Source of the DNA: Candidatus Babeliales bacterium
GTDB taxonomy: Bacteria > Babelota > Babeliae > Babelales > JACPOV01
NCBI GenBank assembly: GCA_036260945.1
Contig: DATALT010000002.1
Span: 372,001 to 436,000 of the forward strand
DNA: 64,000 bases
Reading direction: 5' to 3'
Each line of letters opens with the position of its first letter. Position 1 is the stretch's first letter. Below, piece after piece: positions 52,217 through 61,251 of the stretch. The translations under genes and the position numbers were made by a program. Under the pieces are notes generated by a model that was given only the letters and a program-made list of their open reading frames with translations, searched no databases and was not told where the DNA came from.

Positions 52217-54301
52217 ATGTTAAAAAATGGGTGCGCCGTGAATAATAAAATTGCAGTAGCCGATTATAAACCATACAAAATACCGTTTTTGATTGGCATT
52301 TTATTATTGATTTTAATGATCATCGGTACCAGCATGCTCATTTTTAATTATTATCACTACAAATTAAAACTCAACACCGATTTGGTAGAAGCTATAGAAT
52401 CTAATACCACCTCCGTTACCGAAGCGATTACCGTAGAGCTCAAAACGTTAGCTGAACAGATTACTCAATTTTATACTCTTAATAAATCATTACCGCGAAC
52501 TGAATTTATCAATAATGCGATCAAATTTCTTAAAGGGCCTACCCTCATTAAAGAGATCGATTATATTTCAACACAAAGCGCCTTTGCGCTTATTAAAACG
52601 ACTAATGATACAATAGATCAAAAAAAATCGGTGAGCGTGCCGCAATCTGCACAAGACAACAAATGGACAGAGCCGTTCTTTTCTGAAAACCTAAATACAA
52701 AAGCAATAGCATATCAACTTGTTACTTCAACTAATGAGCGAATATTATTCCTCTTGCCACTTTCTGCGGTGCAGCAACATCTTATTTCGCTCAATCCCCT
52801 TGTTACAAGCCTCAATTTTTTGATTCATGAAGATGGAACTATTATTGTGCATCCATCGACGCCGCATATTGGCTACAGAGGAGAACGCTCTATTTTCGAT
52901 ATTCTGTTTGTGCTTCCGGGAGATGCGCGTTATCAAGACATACAAAAAATCATAAGAAACCCACAAGGCGGCGTCATTAATTTCCCAAACGAGGTGAGCG
53001 GCCAAGAAACATGGGTTGTTGTGAGCCCACTGGGCCTTGATTCACTAAAGATTGCGGGCATTTGCTATCCAATTGGCGTTTCTGAACGGCACAGCACCAC
53101 CTTACGACACAAAATATTTCAAATCACGATGGGCTGCCTTTTGATCGCGTGCCTTGCAAGTATACTTTTAGCGAGCTGGTTTTTCACAATTGTTGCATGG
53201 TGGCTTGCTGCAATTGCTATTGCATTCTTTTGTACGCTGCAACTTTTTTTCTTGTGGAATCAGGAAATAAAACATGGGCTGGAGCGCCATTCCGATTATA
53301 CGGTGATCGCCGACCAAAACCAACTTAATGTTCTCATCGGATCGCTCCAGGAAAAATATTCTATGTCGCCCCTTTTTAAGCATGTGAATTTTGTTCCCAC
53401 CGGTGTCTTTTTAGAAAAGATAATTTTTTCACGAGAGTCCAACGATGTGCTTCCAAGTGTGTTGGTAAGTGGCTACATTTGGCAGCGCTACGCAAAGTCA
53501 CTGACTATAAAGCCGGCATTTATAATGCCCGATGCGTTCAGTTTACAAACCGATCTTCTTCAAAGCTCTTCGCGAGGTCATGAAGATTATTATCTCTGGC
53601 AGTTTTCATGTAAATTATATGCGATCGACACGTTCCTTACCTATCCGTTTGATCATCGCCATATTAATTTGCGCATCTTGCACCCGGTGTTTAATGAAAA
53701 TACAATTCTCATTCCCGATCTGGATGCTTATACGCAAAACGATCCTAAAACGTTGCCCGGCATTTCGGCGCTTGTTTCTATCAGTAGTTGGTTTTTTCAA
53801 AGTTCATTTTTTAATTATCGAAAAAATCATTATAATGCAACGCTTGATTCTTCAAATACTGCATTCATGAGTTTACCGCAATTTAATTTTTCATTTATTT
53901 GTCAGCGTACGCTGATTGGTGAATTCATTACCTATCTTATTCTTCTTATCTTGACGATCATTTTCCTCTTTATATTATTGCTTACTTTCTCAAAAGAAGA
54001 AAACTTGATGGGATTCACCAACCTGGATGTTCTCATAGCGTTGAGTGGATTACTTTTTGTTCTTATTTTAAGCCAAGTATCGTTACGGCAAGCGTTGGGC
54101 GTTATCGGAATAAGCTACATAGAAAGCTTTTATTTCATTTGCTATTTCTTCCTCACCGCTATTGCGATTAATAGCACCCTTTTTGTTATGGGACGCGGTG
54201 GCCAATTCATTCAATATAAAAATAACTTAGTCCCTAAACTTATTTATTGGCCGCTTTTCTTTCTCTTGGCAGTATTGGCTACTTATTTTTCATTTTATTA
54301 A
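52217..54301 (+). CDS. Membrane sensor-channel candidate: Cache-like domain fused to pentameric ligand-gated ion channel-like domain
   Basis: 694 residues. A membrane helix at about 22-47 precedes a ~240-residue extracytosolic region with Cache-like features (NFLIHEDGTIIVHPSTPHIG, TWVVVSPLGLDSLKIAGICYP). Two or three helices follow near 295-350. From about 385 to 565 there is a beta-rich domain with VNFVPTGVFLEKI and the loop TYPFDHRHINLRI (YPFD at 476-479), matching the FPFD/YPFD signature of Cys-loop-type receptors. Exactly four helices close the protein (about 570, 600, 625 and 670), with GISYIESFYFICYFFLTA matching the M3 style of such channels. GTG 52238 is an alternative start. Sensor and channel assignments are inference from motifs and topology. 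It overlaps the convergent subtilase by 4 bases. Confidence 0.72.
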   Translation: MLKNGCAVNNKIAVADYKPYKIPFLIGILLLILMIIGTSMLIFNYYHYKLKLNTDLVEAIESNTTSVTEAITVELKTLAEQITQFYTLNKSLPRTEFINNAIKFLKGPTLIKEIDYISTQSAFALIKTTNDTIDQKKSVSVPQSAQDNKWTEPFFSENLNTKAIAYQLVTSTNERILFLLPLSAVQQHLISLNPLVTSLNFLIHEDGTIIVHPSTPHIGYRGERSIFDILFVLPGDARYQDIQKIIRNPQGGVINFPNEVSGQETWVVVSPLGLDSLKIAGICYPIGVSERHSTTLRHKIFQITMGCLLIACLASILLASWFFTIVAWWLAAIAIAFFCTLQLFFLWNQEIKHGLERHSDYTVIADQNQLNVLIGSLQEKYSMSPLFKHVNFVPTGVFLEKIIFSRESNDVLPSVLVSGYIWQRYAKSLTIKPAFIMPDAFSLQTDLLQSSSRGHEDYYLWQFSCKLYAIDTFLTYPFDHRHINLRILHPVFNENTILIPDLDAYTQNDPKTLPGISALVSISSWFFQSSFFNYRKNHYNATLDSSNTAFMSLPQFNFSFICQRTLIGEFITYLILLILTIIFLFILLLTFSKEENLMGFTNLDVLIALSGLLFVLILSQVSLRQALGVIGISYIESFYFICYFFLTAIAINSTLFVMGRGGQFIQYKNNLVPKLIYWPLFFLLAVLATYFSFY

Positions 54302-56616
54302 ACGACATTATCCGCAAATTGACGTGCAGCAATCAAACGATTTTTGATCCCCCGCGCTTGCTTTACCCATGAATCGTTTTTTAATGCATCATGTGCAAGT
54401 TTTTTCTGAGCACGATCTGGTAATCCTAATGATTGAAGCAAACTTTTACGTTCCGGGCTTACTATCTCTGAGCGTATCGAACTAATAATATGATTAATGC
54501 CCTCTTGAACCGATGTTGGCACATTGAAGCTTTCTGGGAACGGCTCAGCATGTGTTTGATTAATAAATGCTATAAAATTATCTTTAGGATTCACGCTATT
54601 CAAATATTTTTTACTATAGAGTTCAAGAGGCTCTAATAGTTTAATAAATACAGCCGCCATTAAGTCTTCAAACGATTGCGCTGGAAATTCTTTTTTGAGC
54701 GCTTTAATACAATGTAAAACAAAAAGAGCTGTTCTCATATCCAGAACGCCAAGTATCGTTTTATTTTTCCAATCGGGCGTTGGCGCAAGTTTGAACGTTG
54801 CATGATAGCAAACATTTAAGAGTTCATCTTTGGTAAAATCGTTTTTAAATTCACCCAGTAGCAATGCCAAAAAGCCACTTGTAAGCGCCGCTGCCATCGA
54901 GGTACCGCTGCGATACATATAAATAGATGATTCAGGCAAGTTTGGAATTATTCCTGCTCCAATAATATTAACACCCGGTGCAACAAAGAGCGGTCCTTTA
55001 TTAATTTCGTATTGGGAGAATTCAGGAATAACCGGCGTATGATTTTCTAATCCAAACGCGCCAACATCAAAGGCTACCGTTTCAAATCGGGCCGGGTACG
55101 AAAGCGTAGGCCGCCTGCTATTGCCGCCATCATTGCCCGATGCAGCGACAACATACGGAGTCAATCCAATTAATTGCGCAAGTGTTTTTGACGATTCGTG
55201 CGATAAGTCAATACGATCTGCAATTTTGAGACTTAAGTTTAAAATATCTGCGTTGCCAGAGATCGCTTTTTTTACCGCATCGATAAGGAGCGATTTGGTA
55301 CTCAACCCTTTTTCATTAAAGGCTTTAATCATCATTACGGTTGCTTGTCGAGCAACACCTCCAATGTGATGATCGTTGAGTGGTGGACATCCAGAAATGA
55401 GGCTAAGCGTATGTGTTCCATGAGTCGCTACTAATAATTGTGACGGATCGTTCAAATATGAAGTCGGTAAAAAATTAAGTACTGCATATTTATTATATGG
55501 TTCATCAAGCCAACCGACAGAATACGTACCTATCGCCTTTGTAACTTTTTGCACGAGAGCGGTACCCTGGCTGTTGAGAGATCCCGATGCATCGCAAATA
55601 GATTGATTGCCATGCTTTGCTAAAAATTTCTCAATCCCTTCTTTGCTTTTGCGAGATGCATAATCGCAAATCCAATGTGCGATCAGTTGCTCAAGCGATT
55701 CAGGCGGAACAGTTTTTTTTAAATGCGGTTGAATAGCTGTTACCAACTGAGAAACTTGGCCAGATTTCGTGCTATTGTTAATGGTTAAATTTTCAAACCC
55801 AATTCGAGGATAATTAATCGCAATATCTCGGTGTTTATAATAATGGGGATTATCTTGCACTTTAAAAGCACATGCTCCCGTATCAATCAATGCGATTGTA
55901 ATTCCTGAACCCTGATGCGGCGCAAGTTGAGAAAGTGAAAAAAAATGCGGAAGATAAGGATACTTTGGAGGATAATAAGGCTCTTCAAGCACTAATCCAG
56001 TGGTGGGAAAAGATTGATACCAATATACATTCTTATCGTTCAAATGCTTTAATTGATCGAGCGAAAAGTAACCCTCTCCTAGTGTTCTTTCATTTTTTTC
56101 TTCTTGCGCAGCTAAATAGATCGGAATATCAGCATCGATATAACATTCAAGATTTTTTTTCTTAAACACATCATGCGTAATGGAGGAAAATTTTTCATAC
56201 GGCACACCATTAGGAATATATATCGTATAAAAACCAAAATGTGGATCGCGCCGTGGATAAAAAGCGTAATTAAGCTTATCCGGATATTCAGAGCAGTATT
56301 TATAATAAAACAGTGAATAATAAAATCTTTTAAGACGGTACGAAATTGAGTCCCAAATGGAATGCCGTGCAGTATTATTGTCTTCATAAGGAATGAGATA
56401 ATTTTGCACAATTAAGGCGTTATTAATCTCTGTAAGCGCATCTTTTTCTATTATTTCCAACCGGTGCGCATCGCTCTCACTACCCACTACGGAAGGAAAA
56501 TGAAGAATAAGATGTCTGAGAGGTTCTTGCTGTTGAATATCGATCGGACTCAGCGAAAAAATTTCAGAGAAAACGCTGAATGCAAGGAGCATAATTTTTA
56601 TAGTATGATACTTCAC
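54298..56616 (-). CDS. Exported subtilisin-like serine protease (S8) with large insertions
   Basis: 772 residues with a signal peptide (IMLLAFSVFSEIFS) and a ~220-residue N-terminal region before the catalytic domain. The triad is complete: Asp245 (IALIDTGA), His399 (ATHGTHTLS) and Ser573 (SGTSMAAA), with the oxyanion Asn in AASGNDGG. About 150 residues lie between Asp and His, versus about 30 in subtilisin, a family-unusual insertion containing charged helices. A C-terminal helical extension of about 150 residues follows. It would degrade proteins in the periplasm or outside the cell; a host-directed protease is possible. Confidence 0.9.
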   Translation of the reverse strand: MKYHTIKIMLLAFSVFSEIFSLSPIDIQQQEPLRHLILHFPSVVGSESDAHRLEIIEKDALTEINNALIVQNYLIPYEDNNTARHSIWDSISYRLKRFYYSLFYYKYCSEYPDKLNYAFYPRRDPHFGFYTIYIPNGVPYEKFSSITHDVFKKKNLECYIDADIPIYLAAQEEKNERTLGEGYFSLDQLKHLNDKNVYWYQSFPTTGLVLEEPYYPPKYPYLPHFFSLSQLAPHQGSGITIALIDTGACAFKVQDNPHYYKHRDIAINYPRIGFENLTINNSTKSGQVSQLVTAIQPHLKKTVPPESLEQLIAHWICDYASRKSKEGIEKFLAKHGNQSICDASGSLNSQGTALVQKVTKAIGTYSVGWLDEPYNKYAVLNFLPTSYLNDPSQLLVATHGTHTLSLISGCPPLNDHHIGGVARQATVMMIKAFNEKGLSTKSLLIDAVKKAISGNADILNLSLKIADRIDLSHESSKTLAQLIGLTPYVVAASGNDGGNSRRPTLSYPARFETVAFDVGAFGLENHTPVIPEFSQYEINKGPLFVAPGVNIIGAGIIPNLPESSIYMYRSGTSMAAALTSGFLALLLGEFKNDFTKDELLNVCYHATFKLAPTPDWKNKTILGVLDMRTALFVLHCIKALKKEFPAQSFEDLMAAVFIKLLEPLELYSKKYLNSVNPKDNFIAFINQTHAEPFPESFNVPTSVQEGINHIISSIRSEIVSPERKSLLQSLGLPDRAQKKLAHDALKNDSWVKQARGIKNRLIAARQFADNVV

Positions 56617-56774
56617 TATCCACCCGCCTCCCTTTGGAGTTAATTAATACGTCCTCTTTTTTATTACTCCAATAATTAAATTTGAAATTTCTGGAGTAAA
56701 AGATGTCCTACAATTTAGAAAGAACTCTTAAAAAAAGCAAATAAAAAACACATACAAAACAAAAAAGGGATTAA

Positions 56775-56804
56775 TTGATTTTGCATTAATTCAGATAGTA
56801 AAAT
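56775..56804 (+). promoter_or_regulatory. Candidate sigma70-type promoter of the periplasmic thioredoxin gene
   Basis: TTGATT (56775-56780) and TAAAAT (56799-56804) are separated by 18 bases and lie 38 bases upstream of the start codon. AT-rich surroundings limit confidence. Confidence 0.4.
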
Positions 56805-56842
56805 TAGTTTGTAGTATATGTTGTTTAACAAAGGAGATCCCT

Positions 56843-57241
56843 ATGAACATTCGTTCTTTTTCTGCGATTTGCGCGCTGAGCCTTTCCGTTATTTTTTCTG
56901 CACATGCAGGTGAAATAGCTACTGCTAAAAATCATAACGAATTCGCTGCTCATCTTCAGGCTGCGCCTATTGCTGTTGTAGAATTTTACAGCCCAACATG
57001 CAGCCACTGCATAACTTTTAATAAGTCGGGAACATTCGAGGCGCTTGCTAAAGAAAATCGAGATGTCCAATTTGTTCGTGTTAGTTATCATGAAGCGCCA
57101 ATGCTTTTTGGAGCGCACAAAGTAAACGCTTTTCCTACCTTTTTAGTATTTAAAAATGGACAAGAAGTAAAAGAGCTTCGACAGGCTGGTGGCCTTACCA
57201 AAACATCAATTCAAGATAAGATAAATAAAGCGAAAAAATAG
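56843..57241 (+). CDS. Periplasmic thioredoxin-like protein
   Basis: 132 residues, strong AAAGGAG site and signal peptide ending FSAHA. A minimal thioredoxin fold follows: VVEFYSPTC53-S-H-C56 active site, FVRVSYHEAP, and cis-proline segment VNAFPTFLVFKNGQEV. The CSHC dipeptide is of the more oxidising type than CGPC. It could be a partner of the VKOR-like protein encoded at 62391-62783. It is monocistronic, followed by an intergenic hairpin. Confidence 0.9.
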   Translation: MNIRSFSAICALSLSVIFSAHAGEIATAKNHNEFAAHLQAAPIAVVEFYSPTCSHCITFNKSGTFEALAKENRDVQFVRVSYHEAPMLFGAHKVNAFPTFLVFKNGQEVKELRQAGGLTKTSIQDKINKAKK

Positions 57242-57534
57242 GTAAAAAATAAACCACCGCACTGATGGCGAACCATCGGTGCGGTGGAAAAAAGGAGAGT
57301 AGTAATGAAGCCTAAGTTAAATGCGTGAAAAATTGCTTTTTCAACACATCATTCATTATGATTAAAATTGCTAGAATGTCAAATAATTTTTTATTTAATA
57401 AAGCTCTTTTTTAAAGCTTTTTTCAATTATTTATTACTGATAATGTACCTATTTTTTCGATAGTTGTCAAACGGCCTTGATTTGCAAAAGGCCCTATAAA
57501 ACGCCCAAAGTTTCCATCTGAAAAGATAAAACAA
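57242..57534. other. Intergenic region with 15-bp hairpin and possible leader peptide
   Basis: 57254-57268 pairs with 57273-57287 (CCACCGCAC arm, one T-G wobble) around CGAA. On the minus strand it is followed by a T-rich tract, so it may terminate dnaN-recF transcription, although 250 bases from recF. On the plus strand AAAGGAG leads to ATG 57305 and an 8-codon frame (MKPKLNA) with no gene after it. A second weak dyad AAAGCT/AGCTTT plus T run lies near 57402-57423. A small RNA between the two is possible. Confidence 0.4.
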
Positions 57535-58605
57535 TCACAAAGAGATCTTATGGCACCCTTGCCCCACCAGCGCCGCTTCAAAATGGCCTATTACCAAGGG
57601 GGATGTAAATATTGCCTGTTGGGCATTTTCTTTGATCAGTTCAATGAGCCTGAAGGCGGTCGGTTCATCAAAGTCGTTCATAAAGTCATCAAGCAATAAG
57701 AGCGCAGGCCCTTTGGTTGCTTTAAGCTCCTGAAGCTGGGCTATTTTAAGGAGCATTAGAATGAGTTTTTGCTGCCCGCGAGAAGAAAAGCTTTTGGCCA
57801 CTTGTCCCTTGAATTTTATATCTATTTCATCAAGATGCGCACCAAAAAGAGTTCTGCCCATTGCAAACTCTTTAAACGGCAATTTATCTTGCGTTGCCAC
57901 CCACTCATTCCAGGAACTACCGAGTGTTTCGCATTTAGATTTGTAACTTAGTGCGATGCCGCTCTCGACTTTAAAATGATGCAATAACTGATTCACCCGA
58001 ATCTCGATCGATGATAAAAGCGCTGCACGCATTCGCGCAATTTCTTGTGAATGCTCAAAAAGCTGCTGCGTCCAAAGCCAATACGATTCATCCGCTGCGC
58101 CATCTACGCGAGAAACAAGCGCATTGCGTTGCGCTACAATGGAGCGGAGCGTTCTTAATTCTTGTAAAAATTCTGGCCTGTGCAGCATCACCGCTTGATC
58201 GATAAAAAGGCGGCGCTCTTCAGGGCCGCCTTTAATAAGTAAAAGATCATCCTCAGTCAATGTAATAGTCCGATAATAATCAATAAGTTCTCTATAAGAT
58301 TTTATCGGTTGCTGATCAATTTTAACCAACTTTTTTCTTGAAGAGAACCCAACTTGAAGTTCATGATCCAAGCTATCAGCTGCGACCGCAACTTTCAAAA
58401 AAAAAGATTCTCGTCCAAAAAATAAAAGATCTTTAGGAACATGCGTACGAAACGATCGCAAATAGCAAGCATAATGAAGTGCTTCCAAAAGCGATGTTTT
58501 TCCTGATCCGTTCGCGCCAGAAATAAGTACCAGGGGGGCTTGAAAATCAAGTTCATACGAAGGAAAGCAGCGAAAGTTTTTGAGTTCTACCGAGTTTATC
58601 TGCAC
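57535..58605 (-). CDS. recF: DNA replication and repair protein RecF
   Basis: 356 residues of the SMC-like ATPase that loads RecA at gaps with RecO/R. Visible: N-terminal VELKNFRCFPSYELDF, Walker A SGANGSGKTSLLEA, GGPEERRLFID signature unique to RecF, ABC-type SRGQQKLILML and Walker B LLLLDDFMNDFD. The start is GTG at 58605 with GAGAAG upstream. It follows dnaN by 9 bases in the same operon, as in many bacteria; dnaA and gyrB are not adjacent. Confidence 0.94.
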   Translation of the reverse strand: MQINSVELKNFRCFPSYELDFQAPLVLISGANGSGKTSLLEALHYACYLRSFRTHVPKDLLFFGRESFFLKVAVAADSLDHELQVGFSSRKKLVKIDQQPIKSYRELIDYYRTITLTEDDLLLIKGGPEERRLFIDQAVMLHRPEFLQELRTLRSIVAQRNALVSRVDGAADESYWLWTQQLFEHSQEIARMRAALLSSIEIRVNQLLHHFKVESGIALSYKSKCETLGSSWNEWVATQDKLPFKEFAMGRTLFGAHLDEIDIKFKGQVAKSFSSRGQQKLILMLLKIAQLQELKATKGPALLLLDDFMNDFDEPTAFRLIELIKENAQQAIFTSPLVIGHFEAALVGQGCHKISL

Positions 58606-58614
58606 TCAACTTCT

Positions 58615-59739
58615 CTAAAGATTTTGCGTTGGTGATATTGGCATCACCAAATATGTAATTTGATACGCGTCTTTTTCCGATTCAAAAATAATGGGCTTAG
58701 TGGAGTTCTTTAAATAAGCAGTAATTTTATCGTCTGCAAAGGCAGGAAGCCCTGAAAGCAAATACGGAGAATAAAAACGAATATCTAAACGCGCCCCAGT
58801 AAATTGATCGAGCGAAAGCTCTTCATTGAGCGATCCAACTTCTTTATTTTCCATCGAAACAAAAAGTTTTTCAGCATCAAATCCAAACTGTGTTGCTAAA
58901 AACTGTCCAGAAAGCAAGCAGGTTGAGCGGCGCAACGCTTTTAAAAATTGTGCGCGATCAAGAACTGCCGGCACAAAATCTTTTCTTTCAAGAATTGCTG
59001 AATAGTGCGGAAATTGATCAGCTAATAGCTTGGTAAAAAAATTAAATGTATCGCCTGAAAATACTAATTGATTGCCGCAGGTTCCCAAAAATATTGCAGG
59101 GCTTGTGACGTTTTCTAAAATCTTTTTTATTTCAAAAACAGCTCTCCGGGGCATCAACCAACGATGCATGCCTTCAAGCACATATTTATTTGTACGCACC
59201 TGTGCCAAGCAATGACCATCGGTTGTGGTCATTTTAAACGCTTGGCCATCAATTTCTAGAAAGAGACCGTTAAGCGCTGGATTTGCATTGTTAGGCGGTA
59301 TTAAGAACGCAACCTTATCAATTAAATCAACAAAGAATGAAGCTTCAAGATGCATGAGATTTTCGATGCGTTCTGGAAATGGAGGAAATGTTTGTGCATC
59401 TTTAATATGTAAACCAACATTAACAGCGCCAGATTTAATAAAAAATTGATTATTTTTCAAAGTGCATTCAATATCACCATCAAGTTCTTTAACCAAATCA
59501 AAAAGTCGTTTTCCTGGAACAAGAAACGTAAGGGTATCATTAATAGAACTTGAGATAAGCGAACAGCTCGATTGCAAGCTAATTTCTAGATCGGTACTTT
59601 TTAAAATAAGTTCACGGTGACCAGCTTGGAATAAAATATATGATGTTGTATCAAGCGTCGTACGCTTGGAACAAATTGGTTGCATCGAGGAAAGAATCGA
59701 GAAAAGTTCTTTCTGCGCAACAATAAATGTGTGTGCCAT
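58615..59739 (-). CDS. dnaN: DNA polymerase III sliding clamp (beta subunit)
   Basis: 374 residues from ATG 59739 (AAAGGA at about 8 bases; an upstream TTG is less likely). Three clamp domains are discernible; recognisable segments are LLPxR-like LMPRRAVFEIKKIL, DGHCLAQVR, DQFPHYSAIL and the C-terminal YLVMPISPTQNL (family ends in MPMRL). It encircles DNA and tethers the polymerase. It has a near-consensus promoter directly upstream and is first in the dnaN-recF operon. Confidence 0.94.
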   Translation of the reverse strand: MAHTFIVAQKELFSILSSMQPICSKRTTLDTTSYILFQAGHRELILKSTDLEISLQSSCSLISSSINDTLTFLVPGKRLFDLVKELDGDIECTLKNNQFFIKSGAVNVGLHIKDAQTFPPFPERIENLMHLEASFFVDLIDKVAFLIPPNNANPALNGLFLEIDGQAFKMTTTDGHCLAQVRTNKYVLEGMHRWLMPRRAVFEIKKILENVTSPAIFLGTCGNQLVFSGDTFNFFTKLLADQFPHYSAILERKDFVPAVLDRAQFLKALRRSTCLLSGQFLATQFGFDAEKLFVSMENKEVGSLNEELSLDQFTGARLDIRFYSPYLLSGLPAFADDKITAYLKNSTKPIIFESEKDAYQITYLVMPISPTQNL

Positions 59740-59786
59740 GAACAAATTCCTTTATAATCATTTTTATTTTCTGCGCTATTTTCTTG

Positions 59787-59815
59787 ATTATACCGAGTAC
59801 TAGAAGTATGGTCAA
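59787..59815 (-). promoter_or_regulatory. Promoter of the dnaN-recF operon
   Basis: On the minus strand TTGACC (59810-59815) and TATAAT (59787-59792) are separated by exactly 17 bases, 48 bases before the dnaN start. Only one -35 base departs from consensus. Confidence 0.75.
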
Positions 59816-59904
59816 AATAATTCATTTTAAAGCTGTTATAAAGACAATCTGAGATATTCTTACGTCGTATCACTATTTTCTGTGATACCAGAGGATGTGT
59901 TATT

Positions 59905-60573
59905 ATGAAAAAATTGATATTCTGTATAGTTGCATGCAGCGTGTATTCAAGTTTTGCGCTCAGCAAAGATAGTTCTCTATTATCAAATAGTGACAGCTTT
60001 ATGATTATCGATGATCTCTATAAAAATATAAATGGCTTTTCAATATCGGAAAAAGAGCGCAGCACTATTCGCGAGCAAGGCGGTAATCCAACGTATGGAG
60101 AGATTACGCATAAGGGCGCCGTAGAACTTTTAAGCAAGCTTAATTTAAAAGAAAGCGATGTGCTATACGATTTAGGATCTGGCGTTGGTAAATTGGTAGT
60201 ACAAGTTGGGCTCACCACTCCGGCAAAAGTAGTTGGCGTTGAACTTTCCAAAACGCGGTACGAAAATGCTCTTTCTGTACAAAAAGAGATCGAGCAGCGC
60301 AATCTTGCCAAAAAAGATAAGATCAAATTCATTAATAAAAACATAAGCGATGTTCCATTGGATCAAGCAACGGTAGTCTTTATGTGCTCGACCTGTTTTT
60401 CTGATCAATTGATGAAATCGTTGAGTGATAAATTAGGAAAATTAAAAAAAGGCTTGCGAGTTGTCACTTTGCGCAAGCTACCAGAGCCGCATAACTTTAA
60501 ACTTATTGATACACTTCAACTACCTATGACGTGGTCAAACAGTACCATTGTATATATTTATCAACTGCCCTAA
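59905..60573 (+). CDS. Exported DOT1-related SAM-dependent methyltransferase
   Basis: 222 residues with a signal peptide (LIFCIVACSVYSSFALS). The catalytic domain follows the DOT1 pattern: NPTYGEIT (Tyr64-Gly65-Glu66) before a helix, then VLYDLGSGVGKLVVQVGL with SAM-binding D89-L-G-S-G-V-G, GVELSKTRYENA with acidic Glu113, and a late VVFMCSTCFSDQLM in the place of the eukaryotic NNF loop. DOT1 methylates histone H3 Lys79; bacterial relatives also exist with other or unknown targets. The signal peptide makes a host or surface protein target conceivable. Next gene (ankyrin) starts 20 bases later. Confidence 0.83.
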   Translation: MKKLIFCIVACSVYSSFALSKDSSLLSNSDSFMIIDDLYKNINGFSISEKERSTIREQGGNPTYGEITHKGAVELLSKLNLKESDVLYDLGSGVGKLVVQVGLTTPAKVVGVELSKTRYENALSVQKEIEQRNLAKKDKIKFINKNISDVPLDQATVVFMCSTCFSDQLMKSLSDKLGKLKKGLRVVTLRKLPEPHNFKLIDTLQLPMTWSNSTIVYIYQLP

Positions 60574-60592
60574 AAAAATAACGAGGAACAAA

Positions 60593-60973
60593 ATGAGCAA
60601 AGAACTCCTTCATCTTTTTACAGCAATCAAACAAGAACATCTTGAACAAGTAAAAGTTGCTATTAAAAACCATCCCTCACTCGTTAACATGAAAGATGAT
60701 AAAGGAAATACCGCCCTTTTAATGGCGGCGCAGGGAAAAACAACCGACATTGTTGACGCACTTATCAAGCACCATGCTTCTGTTAATTACCAACATCCCA
60801 AAAGTGGCCAAACCGCTCTGATGCTTGCTGCACAAAATGGGCGACTTCAAAACGTGAAATACTTACTGGAGCATAATGCAAACGCAACCATTAAAGATGC
60901 ACACGGTAAAACAGTTGCCGATTATGCAAAAGAAAGTAATAACAAAGATCTTATGGCGCTCTTTCAGTCTTAA
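60593..60973 (+). CDS. Ankyrin-repeat protein
   Basis: ATG 60593 follows GAGGAAC (an upstream frame opening at 60548 overlaps the previous gene). 126 residues contain three ankyrin units: DDKGNTALLMAAQGKTTDIV, SGQTALMLAAQNGRLQNVKY and DAHGKTVADYAKESNNKDL. No signal peptide or other domain. Ankyrin proteins bind partner proteins and are common among effectors of intracellular bacteria, but they are also ordinary cytosolic adaptors. It is an operon partner of the DOT1-like gene. Confidence 0.88.
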   Translation: MSKELLHLFTAIKQEHLEQVKVAIKNHPSLVNMKDDKGNTALLMAAQGKTTDIVDALIKHHASVNYQHPKSGQTALMLAAQNGRLQNVKYLLEHNANATIKDAHGKTVADYAKESNNKDLMALFQS

Positions 60974-61054
60974 CACCAAAACATATTTTTTGCCTTTTTA
61001 CTCTCTTATTGGTTAAGCTGATAAAAAAGACAACTAACTAAGGTGGGGATCTCT

Positions 61055-61243
61055 ATGAATTTTGGTGGTTTTTCGTGGAAACGACTTCTTGGCATTTCGG
61101 GGTTTAAAGCAAAAGTTGGACGCAAAATCGGCGTTCCGCTCACCCGCTCGGGTAGGCAAAGAAAAATTGGCGCGTTTCTAGAAAAGTTTTTAACAGCAAA
61201 TATCTCAAATATTATTTCTAGTCTTACAAAAAAGAAACAATAG
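61055..61243 (+). CDS. Short basic protein of unknown function
   Basis: ATG 61055 follows GGTGGGGATC; 62 residues. Very basic with glycine-rich centre (LLGISGFKAKVGRKIGVPL, RSGRQRKIGAFLEKF), and no signal peptide. The SGRQRKIG stretch looks like something I have seen in short hypothetical proteins, but I cannot name a family. It may bind nucleic acid or ribosomes. It lies between the ankyrin gene (+) and a convergent cysteine-rich gene. Confidence 0.6.
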   Translation: MNFGGFSWKRLLGISGFKAKVGRKIGVPLTRSGRQRKIGAFLEKFLTANISNIISSLTKKKQ

Positions 61244-61251
61244 CTGCCTGA

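Noticed and set aside
59740-59904. Possible replication origin beside dnaN
   Set aside because: No cluster of DnaA-box-like TTATNCACA sequences and no dnaA gene nearby; only a promoter is supported.
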